A DNA stretch of 64,000 nucleotides from Bactericera cockerelli (GCA_024516035.1 CM044966.1:337693-401692), one strand, 5' to 3'. Positions 1 to 10,159 are shown, counted from the stretch's first letter. Translations and numbers: made by a program. The notes: generated from the sequence alone by a model not told the origin.

Positions 1-272
1 ATAATCTCTCACCACCGTGATTTAGGTATCTATACCCATCTCACGGATACGAAATAATTATTATTACTTTAATTTGCAAAATAGAGATACCCTATTTGAT
101 AAGAGCTGAGTACCTTCGTGGTTAGGATTCAAACCACTATCCTGTGTGTCCATAAACTTTGCATATATGTCATACAGTGGCTAAAGACACAAAGTACAAT
201 TTTGGTGTATTATTTGTACATAAAAAGCACATATTGCCATTTAAAAAGTTCGTTTTTAATATTGTATAATGT

Positions 273-311
273 GTTCGCATTTACCCCGTCAGGCGGGGGG
301 TAAATGCGAAC
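273..311. repeat. Perfect 15-bp inverted repeat with partial third arm
   Basis: GTTCGCATTTACCCC (273-287) is followed by its exact reverse complement (297-311), with a 9-bp loop. A related arm, GGGGTAAATAGAACAC, follows at about 316-331, so the left arm can pair with either. It may be the remnant of a small inverted-repeat transposon end; nothing else identifies it. Confidence 0.7.
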
Positions 312-556
312 AGGCGGGGGTAAATAGAACACCACTAAACAGATACTGCAGTATGCACAAAACTATTTATAATGCACCATTAGAATGCTAAACTAAGTCT
401 ATATACCAAAAAAATCACAAGACATGGATTTTAAAAAAGCAACTCAGGGTTACAGATATGTTTATAAATGTAGCTCAAAATCGTTCGTAATTACCCCCCT
501 TGACCCTAGATTATGTTGTAGACAGTTACATTCAGCAGGCTGTCCATTTCCTCCTT

Positions 557-865
557 GAAGGCCATGCCTAGGGTTAATAGTAGGGTTAGGTAAAATACAA
601 TGAAGGCCATGCCTTGGGTTTATAGTAGGGTTAGGTAAAATACAATGAAGGCATGCCTTGGGTTTATAGTAGGGTTAGGTAAAATACAATGAAGGCCATG
701 CCTTGGGTTTATAGTAGGGTTAGGTAAAATACAATGAAGGCCATGCCTTGGGTTATATAGTAGGGTTAGGTAAAATTACAATGAAGGCCATGCCTTGGGT
801 TTATAGTAGGGTTAGGTAAAATACAATGAAGGCCATGCCTCGGTTTATTAATTGAAGGCCATGCT
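557..865. repeat. 45-bp minisatellite, about 6.5 copies
   Basis: Copies start near 557, 602, 647, 691, 736, 783, 828 and 854 (the last two truncated). Each unit begins GAAGGCCATGCC and contains TAGGGTTAGG. Copies are almost identical apart from 1-2 base indels, so the expansion is recent. The inner TTAGG resembles the arthropod telomere unit, but it is embedded in a longer unit and is not a telomere. Confidence 0.95.
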
Positions 866-913
866 ATAAGGAAAAAATACTATAATTACCTGATCATCAG
901 GGCAAGTACCAGG

Positions 914-1026
914 GCACGAATTCATACATGACCTTTTTTAGGCGGCACGAATTCATACATGACCTTTTTTAGGCGGCACCGAACTCATACATTTTTTTAT
1001 TTTCGCACGAACTCATACGTAGCCGT
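914..1026. repeat. 31-bp tandem repeat, about 3.6 copies
   Basis: GCACGAATTCATACATGACC recurs at about 914 and 945, with diverged copies at 976 and 1005. It lies directly downstream of the 45-bp minisatellite; the two units are unrelated. Confidence 0.85.
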
Positions 1027-1889
1027 TTTAATAATAGATAGATATCTATGAATTTTATTCATTCTCGAGATATAACCAAAAAATCAAATGGGCGGATTTT
1101 CATGAAATTTCACACTTTTAATGCATAAAGCTTTATGCCAACTTGATCTACGACTCCATTGCTCTACGACTCACTGTTCTTGAGATATTTTGTTAAATAA
1201 CACTCAAACACACACAATTGTCTAAATTCAACAAAAAGTCGAAATCTAAAATACGATTTTAAGAGCCATTTTCAATTTTATGTTTACATCTACCGACTTT
1301 TTAATCAAGTGATAAACTCATTCAGTGTTGACCAAAATTTAAAATGGTTTCAAAAATTCGTGTTTTTACTTCTTTTTCCCCCGATTCGAAGTTTTCGTTG
1401 AATTTTAAACAACTTTGAGTACTAACATGATGGTTTAAAAAAATATCTACAGGGTCGTAATATTAGTTAAATGATCATAACTTTTATGTTTCACTAAAAA
1501 TTGAAGTTTTTCTTGCATATTCATTTTTTCTGTGCGATTTTACGTCTCTTTGACTACTGCCAAAAAAAATTATGGCTCACCGCGTACAAACACTTCATTT
1601 TGGTTTTTTCGATATGACCAATGAAAAATGAGTAAAATTAAACAAGGATTAAGAATCCGTAGTATTTTTTTTTTTTTTTTTTTTTTACTCGGTTAAAAAA
1701 ATATCATGCCACTATTTCACTTATGAACCACACTGTATATTTTTTCTTGCTGCCAATTGAAAGTGCGTGTTATCATTGTACAAACCTATTCTATTTTTAC
1801 CATCGAAAAAATTAAACGAATCGAGTTATTCAAGATTTAGAAGAAAAATTGGTCAAAATTTTTTTTTATTTTTAAATATTCCGCTATAC
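1027..1889. other. Gene-free AT-rich interval
   Basis: No coding frame or recognised repeat is visible. It holds a poly-T run at about 1669-1686 and short phrases such as CTCGAGATATAA that recur near 11150 and 57530 and may be remnants of an older repeat. Confidence 0.6.
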
Positions 1890-1958
1890 GGCCGGGATTC
1901 GAACCCGCAACTCCGGGTCAGTAACCAATGCTCTTAACCACTGAGCCATGGAGGTCGG
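1890..1958 (-). mobile_element. SINE-A tRNA-like head, body missing
   Basis: Read on the minus strand this is tRNA-shaped, with a D-arm/A-box (GGCTCAGTGGTTAAGAGC) and a canonical B-box (GGTTCGAATCC). It matches the heads at 11855 and 63180. The SINE-A body is absent; an A-rich tract follows on the minus strand. That points to a truncated SINE rather than a working tRNA gene, although a decayed tRNA gene cannot be excluded. Confidence 0.75.
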
Positions 1959-2113
1959 CATCATTATTACTACCAGTCAAGAAAGATGTATGCGAGAGCA
2001 TAATAATATTCACTTTGATGTAAGAGCGATATCCGGCCATCAAACCAAACTCAGAACTTACTCAACGTGAAATTGAATACAGTGTTGATGACGATGTGTT
2101 AGAATATGAAGAA

Positions 2114-2142
2114 TGTCACTGAAGTTAAGCAAATGCAGCGGG
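2114..2142 (+). mobile_element. Fragment of 5S-derived SINE-K
   Basis: TCACTGAAGTTAAGCAA is the internal-promoter part of 5S rRNA and matches the SINE-K head at 16801. Only about 30 bp is recognisable, and the upstream 5S half is lost. Confidence 0.5.
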
Positions 2143-2152
2143 AACATAATAG

Positions 2153-2229
2153 GTGACATTCAAAACCTCGTGATACTGGCTTTTCCACTGGTGACCATTC
2201 AAGCCTCGAGATACTGGCTTTTCCACTGG
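2153..2229. repeat. 38-bp direct tandem duplication
   Basis: GTGACATTCAAAACCTCG at 2153 and GTGACCATTCAAGCCTCG at 2191 start two near-identical 38-bp units, both ending ATACTGGCTTTTCCACTG. The second unit runs into the tail of the SINE-B copy that follows. Confidence 0.85.
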
Positions 2230-2392
2230 TCGTTACCCACTCTACAACTACCTCCAATTGTCCTCACAGGGTAGGAGTGGACCCGAACATCCAAGTAGGT
2301 ACAGAGCAGAAAAAAATCCTGCCCCGTGGGGATCGAACCCAAGTCAGTGTGCGTGTTAGCTAGTGCGCTACCACTTGGCCACAGTGACAACC
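2220..2392 (-). mobile_element. SINE-B, 3'-truncated
   Basis: On the minus strand it has the tRNA-like head (GGCCAAGTGGTAGCGCACTAG, B-box GGTTCGATCCCCA), then the B body (CTGCTCTGTAC...TTGGATGTTCGG) seen at 8024 and 59692. It stops after the ACCAGTGG segment and lacks the distal tail. The 63-residue frame on this strand is only the translated SINE. Confidence 0.85.
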
Positions 2393-2445
2393 ACCAATAT
2401 GATACTTATCAGTGAAGCGGAGATAGATACCAAAGTTAAAAGTTA

Positions 2446-2741
2446 TCATATATTATGTGTTAATCACTTTCGTGATATCACAAATATTCAATCTCACTAT
2501 GCTTAATCTACGCTGAAAACCGGAAGAGAATGGAAGAGAATGCCAAGGCATTATCACCACCCTTGATCAGGCTTTGTTTATATTTATTTACCATGTTACC
2601 ATGTTCATTGTATATATAAAAAAAAAGTAAATAAAGCTTGGTCCAATTGTTTATAATAAAAAATAAATAAAAAAACGGGACTTGAACCATCGACCTTCAG
2701 GTCACAAGTCCGCACCTTATCGATAAAGCGACTGAGATCGG
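2446..2741 (-). mobile_element. SINE-E split by a 150-bp insertion
   Basis: The E tail (GTGTTAATCACTTTCGTGAT, 2455-2520) and the E head (2671-2741, minus strand, with the GGTTCAAGTCCCG B-box) are separated by about 150 bp that is not part of E. AAAAC/CGG sequence repeats at both junctions, consistent with insertion into the E copy. The insert begins with a hairpin module G. Confidence 0.75.
2521..2580 (+). repeat. Hairpin module G
   Basis: GGAAGAGAATGCCAAGGCATT: purine-rich GGAAGAG, then an inverted repeat AATGCC/GGCATT, then ATCACCACCCTTGATCA. It shares layout with copies near 7675, 8883 (inverted), 10166, 10270 and 57850 (inverted). Confidence 0.6.
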
Positions 2742-2933
2742 TAAATACGACGATATTATAGTTCTATTACGAGCTATTCAATAATGGTCAACTGTTAAAA
2801 AGAAATCTTAGAGGAAATGTAAATATGTAAATAACAAATTTTCTTCAATTTTCAAAAATAAGGATCAGGAGGGTTTTTAGAGGGTAAAAAAATGCTTTCG
2901 GAGGTTAAACCAACACAACTTCGTTTGAAAATA

Positions 2934-3040
2934 GCAATTACTTCCGAGAAATTTCAATATTAGAAATCGGAAGTATTGTGTTCCTTTTTGTAACAAAAAA
3001 GTATTTATTTGCTCCGATTTCAATTTTTTTTCCCCTTCCA
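2934..3040 (+). repeat. Dispersed repeat N
   Basis: CGAGAAATTTCAATATTAGAAATCGG...GTATTGTGTTCC...TTGCTCCGATTTCAATTTTTT. Related copies lie at 12655, 57683 (inverted) and 60045. No coding frame or terminal structure is visible, so the class is unknown. Confidence 0.7.
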
Positions 3041-3274
3041 CAAAAAAAATAATAAGGTCAATAACAACATGTGTAATCCCAAACAAAACCACTCAACCCT
3101 CAACAATAAGGCCTCCCGCGGCATGAATAGATTCGTCACACGTGACTTCGTTGAACTGACCTTGATGCTAGTGTGAAGAGGTCTTGATTTTCACGCCGAT
3201 TATTTTCCTTTTTTATATCAAGTCAACCAATCTTGTTTTATATTTACTAGGTAATCGAGGTATGTAGTTCAGTG

Positions 3275-3640
3275 CGATTACCATATGGCGGATTTGGCAG
3301 ATGCCAAGGGCCGCGCGCTTGAGCAGTTTTACACTAGATATTATGAGTTGTTTTAAAAGCTTACACTAGGTATTATGGATTTTTTAAAAGCTTACACTAG
3401 ATACTTTTGAATAATGAATAATGAGTAAAGAAGAAGAAGAAATAAAAGTGAAAAAAAAACACACTGACAACAAAGTACATAAATTGAAAGAAAAGTGCGG
3501 GGCTCCCTATCTATTCCTTGAATAAACAATGATCAACCACATAGAAATTAGCGGATTACCTACCAATACATCAGATTTGTTAGATGCCAAGTTACCGCGA
3601 TTTTGGGGGCCCCGCCTTTCGGGCAGCTTACATAATTATA
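3275..3640. repeat. Repeat L (two copies) with internal 31-33 bp tandem
   Basis: Two related stretches (about 3275-3328 and 3550-3640) share GCGATTACC or GGATTACC, then GATGCCAAG and a GC-rich end (GGGCCGCGCGCTTGAG; GGGGCCCCGCC). Between them a unit starting TACACTAG repeats at 3329, 3362 and 3393. Further L fragments are near 4660 and, inverted, 14735. No function assigned. Confidence 0.55.
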
Positions 3641-3827
3641 GTGTTTGAATGACCTTTAACTCGGTTTTTCTGGATTTTAATATTAAATAAAATCACAGCC
3701 AGTTGAGCAAAATGTTAAAAGAAAAAACCACGGGACCCTTAAAATGGACCACATATATGAAAATAGGCACATCATTAGATACCTATTACCTGCGGCTCTT
3801 TATATAATCTCTATATATAAAACAGAA

Positions 3828-4045
3828 AAAAGGACTACCTACCTACTACCTATGTTTGTTTGTCGGAGTTGTTTAGCAAAACGGTGAGAGATATCGAAAA
3901 ATGTCTCACATTGACCCCCCAAAACCATTATCGCTTTGTCAGAAAAATTATAAAAGTTAAAAAAGGCATTGCTGTCCAGCAGTCGGCCTTTGCTTAGTAA
4001 ATTTGAAATTTAGTCCCGTTGCAAAGACGGGCAAACGGCTATTAT
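3828..4045 (+). repeat. Dispersed repeat M, plus orientation
   Basis: Runs from AAAACAGAAAAAAGGACTAC through GACCCCCCAAAACCATTATCG to TTGCAAAGACGGGCAAACGG. An inverted copy is at 8966-9185. The ends, TATATAAAACAG and GCAAACGGCTA, look like those of a non-autonomous element, but I cannot assign a superfamily. Confidence 0.75.
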
Positions 4046-4659
4046 AATATAATTAGTCGTATTTAAAAAGAATAATATTGACAAAGGACGTGATTATCGC
4101 CTTAGGTAATCTCTCCCATAAAAACTTTTGATCGGTTTTATCGACATCTTAACCAATGATCTTCTTTATAGCCGCTGCGGCGTTTTTAATGAATTTTTCA
4201 AGATATCTTTTTCTATCTATTTTCGAGTACTTTACCCATAACTTTGCAAAAATTTCGCTGCGGCACCGTCAAATTTACTTATCTTGATGGGTTTGGATTG
4301 TTTTTCGAGACATGCAATTCTAGTACCATTAAAAGAAAAAAAAAATCTTTTTGCATTTTAAAGTGCTTTTGATTGTTTGGAATTAATTTGGAAAGTTACC
4401 TTTAAAACAATTAGCATTCAATATAGCGATAAAATCTTCATAGTAATCGATGATCTACTTTCTACACATCTTACCTAATGACTCTTTCTACACATATTCT
4501 TTTCATTAATACATATTTAGATATTTTCTCTATTATTCGGAAAAAATGTTGCCTTTGGTGTTATAAACGTCGTTTTGGATACTATTATGGATTGGTGCTC
4601 AGGACACTTTGCTTCGATTTCAAGGTTCTAAAAATAGTATTTTAGAATTAAACTCAGTA

Positions 4660-4705
4660 CAATTTTGGGGCCCGCGCCTTGAAATTGCCAAGGGCCCGCG
4701 CAGCC
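4660..4705 (+). repeat. Repeat L fragment
   Basis: GGGGCCCGCGCCTTG and GCCAAGGGCCCGCGCAGCC repeat the GC-rich end of L seen at 3275. Confidence 0.4.
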
Positions 4706-4826
4706 TTAATCGGCACTGCAATGTAGTTCTGTACCAAAAATGAGTACCAATAAGTTTCTATACCAATCCTGACACGTCTTAATAAACTGGAATCGTGCAT
4801 AAAAGATCCAGTGTAAGTATAAGCTT

Positions 4827-5377
4827 ATACTTTTACTCATACTCATACTTAGACTCATACTCATACTCATACTAACACTTATACTCATATCATACTCAAA
4901 ATCTACTCATACTCATACTCATACTCAGACGCATAATCATACTCATACTCGGGACGTTTATATACGCAAATCATACCCATATCATAATATACTCACACTC
5001 ATACTCATACTCATACTCATACTTACACTCATAGCATAATCATACTCATATCAGACGCATACTCATACGCAAACTCATACCATACTCATAATCATATCAC
5101 ACTCATTTTACTCTTTATCATACTCATACTCATACTCATACTATAATCATACTCATACTATACTCTACTCTTTTCTAACTCATATCATATCATACTCATA
5201 CTCATAATATACTATACTCATAATCACACTCATACTCATACATTACTAATAATCATACGCATACTCATATCATAAATCACACTCATACTCATACTCATAC
5301 TAATTACATACTCATTATCATACTCATACTCATAATCACACTCATACTCATATCATATCATAATCATACTCATACTT
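4827..5377. repeat. Degenerate (TCATAC)n hexanucleotide array
   Basis: About 550 bp of imperfect TCATAC units, broken by single-base changes and by shortened TCATA or AATCATAC units. The 60-residue Ser/Met-rich frame on the minus strand at its left end is an artefact of the repeat. Confidence 0.95.
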
Positions 5378-5664
5378 ATTAGTGCGTAATTTTTACACTT
5401 TAATACTTGGTGCCTCTCAGATCCACTAGGGGTACACTTAGCACTAATGTCTTGCTCGTTAATTCATTAGAATCATTAGGACCATTAGGAAATTAGGTGT
5501 TTAACGTTAATGATTCGTTATTCTTTTTTAATGAGGACTTGATTCTAGTACCTTGTACGGTTAGTACAATAATCAGGTAATGTTTTCCCTCAGGAATGAG
5601 TTGTATGTGCGAGCTAGCATGAGGAACTAACAGTGTTTTCCAGTGATTAAATTTAAAAAAAATA

Positions 5665-5885
5665 GTGCACTGGTAGTCAAGTGGTTAACGCGCTAGTCTG
5701 GTTTAAAACAGGTAGTGTAGGGATCGGTTGGTTCGAATGTGCACGAATTTTTCTTCATTAATTTGAGTTTGTGACCACATAATAATAAGACTCTGAGGAT
5801 TAGGTTTGGGAGAAAATGATAGGAGAATAGGATTGGTGGGTTAGCTGGTGGTTCCCTTCGCTATAGAGTGTCGTTATTTTTACTA
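5665..5885 (+). mobile_element. SINE-D, nearly full length
   Basis: The tRNA-like head (GTGCACTGGTAGTCAAGTGG, GTTGGTTCGAAT) is followed by the D body: CTTCATTAATTTGAGTTTG, ATAATAATAAGACTCTGAGG, GGTGGTTCCCTTCGC and a T-rich end. The head has lost part of the T-arm: CCCACCCA is missing before GTGCACGA. Confidence 0.9.
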
Positions 5886-5909
5886 TTTCCAGGGCATTTA
5901 TTATGTATA

Positions 5910-6132
5910 TTATTGTGACAGTTGATTCTGTTTGATTTTAAAGTCCTGAATTGAGATAGGGCAGGACGAGGGTTTTACTCTCTATTTTATGGGACTTATA
6001 CAACTACCATAACCTCACCCAGCCTGGGTTAGGTCGGAAATGCCAGCCTCACGTGTTTGGAAGGAACAGAATTTTGTTCGAAAAGTCTGCCCGCGAGAAA
6101 ACGATATCGGTATCTTTGGATACGGACAGTGG
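5910..6132 (-). mobile_element. SINE-C, head diverged
   Basis: Reading the minus strand gives a decayed C head (CCACTGTCCGTATCC...), then CTGTTCCTTCCAAACACGTG, the core CCCAGGCTGGGTGAGG and a segment ending GTCCTGCCC...CAGGAC...AATCAAACAGAATC. It lies immediately before a SINE-E in the same orientation. Confidence 0.8.
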
Positions 6133-6141
6133 TTGAAAAAA

Positions 6142-6281
6142 AATATCATATTTGTGTTAATCACTTTCGCGATGTCACAACTACTCAAACTCGCTTCACT
6201 AAATCTATGCTGAAACGGACTTGAACCACCCGACCTCCGGGTTACAAGTCCGCCGCCTTATCGCCTAAGCTACTGAAGTGG
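6142..6281 (-). mobile_element. SINE-E, full length
   Basis: Minus-strand head CTTCAGTAGCTTAGGCGATA...GACTTGTAACC...GGTTCAAGTCCG, then the short body GATTTAGTGAAGCGAGTTTG and TGTGACATCGCGAAAGTGAT, ending in an A-rich tail. The anticodon-position triplet is TGT, as in tRNA-Thr, but identity is uncertain. Confidence 0.9.
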
Positions 6282-6464
6282 TACGAGGGTGGCTCTCTGT
6301 TACATCCGTACATAAACCGATCTATATGGTCGGACTTTCAGAATCTATTCAAGCGTTCAGAATCAGATCCATTCTGGGTTGGTCACGGGAATTTTATAAT
6401 ATGATTAGGCAATAATATGAATAGGCAAAATAATAATAATATTAATAAATGTACTCAACGATAT

Positions 6465-6691
6465 CAGTAGCTTGATCGATGAGGCGGCGGACTTGTAAAC
6501 TGGAGGTCGGTGGTTCAAGTCCCTGTTCCAGCGTAAATTTAGTGAAGCGAGTCTGGGTAGGGCTGAAAATGCCAGCTTCACATGTTTGGGAGGGAACAGA
6601 ATTTTTCTTCGGAAAAGTCTGCTCCAACCGGGAATCGAACTCGGGATCTTGGACTACGGGCAGTAGTCACAACCGTTACGCACGCGGTGGC
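6465..6691. mobile_element. SINE-E (+) joined to SINE-C (-)
   Basis: Positions 6465-6552 read as a plus-strand E head and start of body (AGTGAAGCGAGTCTGGGTAG). From 6550 the sequence is an inverted SINE-C: core, GAGGGAACAGAA, then the tRNA-like head to 6691. The join falls in GTCTGGGTAG, which fits both elements. The overlapping open frames of 103 and 61 residues are SINE translations. Confidence 0.85.
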
Positions 6692-6906
6692 TGTCTTCTC
6701 CACCATTGTCGACATTTTTTTTTTTTTTTCCTTATTTTTTTTTGTTTCTTTGTGATTAAATTGATAAATTATTGTGGTCGCTCATTTTAAAAATCCCAAA
6801 CCAGAAAGTACAGTACCTATTCCACAAGAGATATAATTATCTAGCCATGACATTCCTGAAGAGACGCGAACTTTCACTGCTGTGAGAGGCGAGAAAATGA
6901 TTCCGA

Positions 6907-7140
6907 ATACAGGGTGTAAAGATTCGATCCCAGCGGGGCAGGATTTTTTCTTGCTTGTATTGAGTGTTCGGGGTTCATCATACCTCGTGAGGAAAAATGA
7001 GTAGCTGCTTTAATGTGAGCCGAGCAGCGACCAGTGGCAAAATTATAGGCAAAAATATAAGATATTTGGATATATCAATATAGGAAAAGTTCTATAATTC
7101 TGCGCTACCCACTAAAATTGTATACAATAGCACAAAGAAA
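6907..7140 (+). mobile_element. SINE-B, 5'-truncated
   Basis: Starts within the T-arm (GATTCGATCCCAGCGGGGCA) and continues through the complete B body and tail: TGTTCGGGGTTCAT, CCTCGTGAGGAAAAATGAG, CAGTGGCAAAATTATAGG, ATTCTGCGCTACCCACTAAAATTG, CACAAAGAAA. Confidence 0.85.
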
Positions 7141-7575
7141 CACATATATATATTTATTTATTATTTTGTATATTATTATTGAAAATCAGAATAAAATTAT
7201 TATTAAAATTATTACTACTACTGAGGTTGGTTATTTTATGAAAAAAGTAATTTCATTTTTATTAGCAACACGGTTAATTTTATGACATGAAAAGATATTT
7301 TTTATATGAACAGTTAGTTGGCTGTCGTTGTTGTTCGTAAGGTAAGTAATATTATTAGTAAATTATTATTTAATATTTTCACAAACGTATGGTTACTTTG
7401 GTTTTATGCCACATATATAGTTGGTTTGTCAGTATGATTTTTTCACATGCGTTTTACATTCGTCGGATCGCTATAATTTGAAATATGTTGTGGTTTTGGT
7501 GGATACGTTTTTATTTTTCAAAACAAATGGAGGGGGAAAGTTGTGTGTGGTGAACTGATTGTATGGTGTTCTGGA
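7141..7575. other. Gene-free AT-rich interval
   Basis: Nothing beyond simple (AT/TTA)-rich sequence was recognised. Confidence 0.5.
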
Positions 7576-7725
7576 CGTTATAGTCTGGTAATCCAGGTAG
7601 CGTGGAGATCCGCTAGTTCGAATCCCACCCATGATTTTTCCTCATTCATTTGAATTTGTGAACACACCCAACACAAAGGGTTGGGTGGAAGAGATTGCCA
7701 TAGGCAATAATCCTACCCTTACGTT
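7576..7725 (+). mobile_element. SINE-D head fused to hairpin module G
   Basis: The D head lacks its 5' third (starts GTTATAGTCTGGTAATCCAGG) and keeps the B-box GTTCGAATCC and CCTCATTCATTTGAATTTG. At about 7660 the D body is replaced by CCAACACAAAGGGTTGGGTG and then module G, GGAAGAGATTGCCATAGGCA. Confidence 0.75.
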
Positions 7726-7865
7726 AGGTCATATGTTTTTACATATTTTTCTATCTTTTTCATTTTTTATTGTATATTTTGTTTCCATTTTTTTTTTATT
7801 AAAATAATTATTAATTGTATTGTACAATTTGTACATATGTACATATTATGTCCATTTATATCAAA

Positions 7866-7975
7866 TAAAGTGTTGAATAATAATAATAAGACTCTGAGGG
7901 TTAGGTGTATAGAAAATGATTTAGGCATTCTTCTCTTCCTGGTGGTTACCTTCTGGATTGTCGGTTACAATAAAA
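7866..7975 (+). mobile_element. SINE-D tail fragment
   Basis: AATAATAATAAGACTCTGAGG, GGTGTATAGAAAATGAT and CTGGTGGTTACCTTC match the 3' half of SINE-D at 63510. The head is absent. Confidence 0.75.
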
Positions 7976-8023
7976 AATTCTGTATCGGCAAGTCGAAGAT
8001 CTTATTTTTTACTTACCTTATCC

Positions 8024-8308
8024 TAGTAGGTCACAGTGGCAGAGCGACGTTAGCGCGCTAGGCATTGCACGCACGGTGACTGGGTTCGATCCCCAGCGGT
8101 GTAGGAATTTTTTGCTCTGTACTTGGATGTTCGGGGTCCACTCATACCTAATGAGGAAAAATGAGTAGCTGCTTTGATGTGAAGCAGCGAACAGTGGCAG
8201 AATCATAGGCAAATAAAATATATAGATATTGTAAAATTAAAGTGGTAAAGTCCTATGATTCTGCGTACCACTAAAATTGTGATATAATAACACAAAGAAA
8301 AGAATTAT
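8024..8308 (+). mobile_element. SINE-B, full length with target duplication
   Basis: The tRNA-like head (GTGGCAGAGCGACGTTAGCG, GGTTCGATCCCCAGC) is followed by the whole B body and tail. It is flanked by TACTTACCTTATCC (8010-8023) and TACTTTCCTTATCC (8309-8322), a 14-bp target-site duplication with one mismatch. The target appears to lie in a copy of repeat O (compare 10364). Confidence 0.93.
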
Positions 8309-8398
8309 TACTTTCCTTATCCATAATAAGGAAAAGTATTGTATATCTATTATATTTTTTTTTTTTTTAGTAGGTTACATAAGCATGCATATTAGTTC

Positions 8399-8590
8399 TA
8401 TCCCGGTAGCTCAGTGGTAAAGGTGGCACTCTGTGAATCCAGAGATTCCAGAGGTCGAGGGTTCGAAACCCCAGCCGGGACCCATTTGGGATTTTCACCA
8501 CATAATATAAGATTTGGCTTACTGCTTGAAAAAATGGGACTTTAATATTCTAATCGGTCGTATAAAACAAGACGATATTATTATTATTAA
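8399..8590 (+). mobile_element. SINE-I, full length
   Basis: The head begins ATCCCGGTAGCTCAGTGG and ends GCCGGGAC, so its acceptor stem still pairs; the T-arm reads GAGGGTTCGAAACCCC. The body carries GGGATTTTCACCACATAA, TTGGCTTACTGCTTG and ATGGGACTTTAATA, and ends in TATTATTATT. Confidence 0.93.
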
Positions 8591-8882
8591 GAATGCTTAA
8601 AGGAAAGTTTAATTGAAAATAAAATGGAATGCAAAGACTTTATAAGATTGAGAAAGATTGTCTACAAAAGAGTTTGAGTCTACAAAAATGTCTACAAAAG
8701 AGGTTTAAAAAACAATAAAACAACAAAAAATGGATCTAGGACTTGGACTTTAAATGGTTCTTTCACTAACGTGTTAAAACAATGGTGACGAGTTTGTGAA
8801 TTAATTTATACAGAAACGATATAGAGAAGTACAGGGTTGACAAAAGTTTTGGGAATTATAATCTCGATATCTCTAGGACAAA

Positions 8883-8929
8883 CAAAACTTGATCAAGGGC
8901 GGTGCGAATGCCAACCGGCATTCTCTTCC
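8883..8929 (-). repeat. Hairpin module G (inverted)
   Basis: Reads on the minus strand GGAAGAGAATGCCGGTTGGC ATTC..., with stem GAATGCC/GGCATTC, then ACCGCCCTTGATCAAG. Same layout as 2521. Confidence 0.6.
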
Positions 8930-8965
8930 TATTATTATTATTAAACATGTTTAATCAAGTTTTAT

Positions 8966-9185
8966 TTACAACTAGCCGTTTGCCGTGCTTTTGCAACGGG
9001 GACTAAATTTCAAATTTAATAAGGCATGGCCGTACTGTGGACAGCAATGCCTTTTTGAACTTTTTATAATTTTATGGACAAAGCGATAATGGTTTTTGGG
9101 GGGGTCAATTCTGAGACATTTTTCGTATCTCTTACGTTTTTGTCTAAACAACTCCGGACAAACAAACATATAGGTAGTCTTTTTT
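8966..9185 (-). repeat. Dispersed repeat M (inverted copy)
   Basis: CTAGCCGTTTGCCGTGC...GCAACGGGGACTAAATTTC...GATAATGGTTTTTGGGGGGG...CTGTTTTATATTATTGAG is the reverse complement of 3828-4045. The 65-residue minus-strand frame here is just the repeat. Confidence 0.8.
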
Positions 9186-9997
9186 CTGTTTTATATTATT
9201 GAGAAAAAGTACATAGAATACTTACATAGAATTCAAGATCTGAAAACTTATTTGTTTTTTTTTTCTCAACAATTTTTTTTTCTTTTATAAAAGTTACGGA
9301 AAAAAGTTCCATTTATATGGTTTTCGTTTGTGCTAGCCCCGTTCTCGAGTTATTGAAAAGAAAAAATAAATCATCAATGACACCTGTATACGAGCAAGGT
9401 GTGCCCAGAAATATGTATTCCTCAAAATGCACCATACAATTGACATACATTGAGGTGTTCACTCACAAACTGTGTGGCCTAGTATATTTTTGTATTACGC
9501 TTTAAAATAGAATAGAATAGAATAGAATATACCGTGTTTATACTGCCGAAGTAAGACAGAAAATTCCCTTTATTCCACCCATTTTCAGCAGTCAAACAGT
9601 TCTAGTGTATTTTCGAGGGTAAAAAAATTGTTTTTATAATTTAATACATTTATGACAAAAAAAAAACATGTTTATTTAATTAATAAAAAATGTTTTCGAT
9701 TCAAGTTAGGTCGAAACTTGATTCTTTGTGGTGTAGAAAGAGTTCCTCTACAAACGTTGATGTGAGTAGCACAGCACTCTAAGAAGGCGGCCTTTTCTTT
9801 TTTACTATTTAAAGAAAGAAAGAAAAAAAAAAAAAACACTTCCCATTCTCGATGGAAATTGTCTGACTTTAACCCTATTGGCTATAACACTTTAACCTTT
9901 GATCCGAGTCCCGAGAATAGTGCCCAATACGAGACTCTCACTTACCTGTAACAAGGAAAGGAACAGAGGGTTAATATAGAATCATAGTGATAAAAAA
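9186..9997. other. Gene-free interval with (AATAG)n
   Basis: Contains a short AATAG pentamer array at 9503-9529 and A-rich runs near 9660 and 9820. No gene or known repeat was recognised in the remainder. Confidence 0.6.
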
Positions 9998-10151
9998 AAA
10001 TGAAAATATCATATTTTGTGTTAATCGCTTTCGTGATGTCACAACTACTCAAATTCGCTTTTACTAAATCTTTTCTGAACTTGGGACTTAAACCCCACCG
10101 CCCTCCTGGTTACAAGTCCGCCGCCTTATCAATCAAGCTACTGAGGTCGGT
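9998..10151 (-). mobile_element. SINE-E, full length
   Basis: Same order as 6142-6281: A-rich tail, GTGTTAATCGCTTTCGTGAT, TCACAACTACTCAAATTCGC, then the inverted tRNA-like head ending CAAGCTACTGAGGTCGG. The 76-residue plus-strand frame is SINE sequence. Confidence 0.9.
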
Positions 10152-10159
10152 GAATCATA

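Noticed and set aside
557..865. Interstitial telomere
   Set aside because: TTAGG is one part of a 45-bp unit and is not itself repeated in tandem.
4706..4888. 60-residue Ser/Met-rich frame
   Set aside because: Reverse translation of the TCATAC array.
8399..8480. Functional tRNA gene
   Set aside because: It folds and has A/B boxes, but the same downstream body follows other copies, so it is a SINE head.
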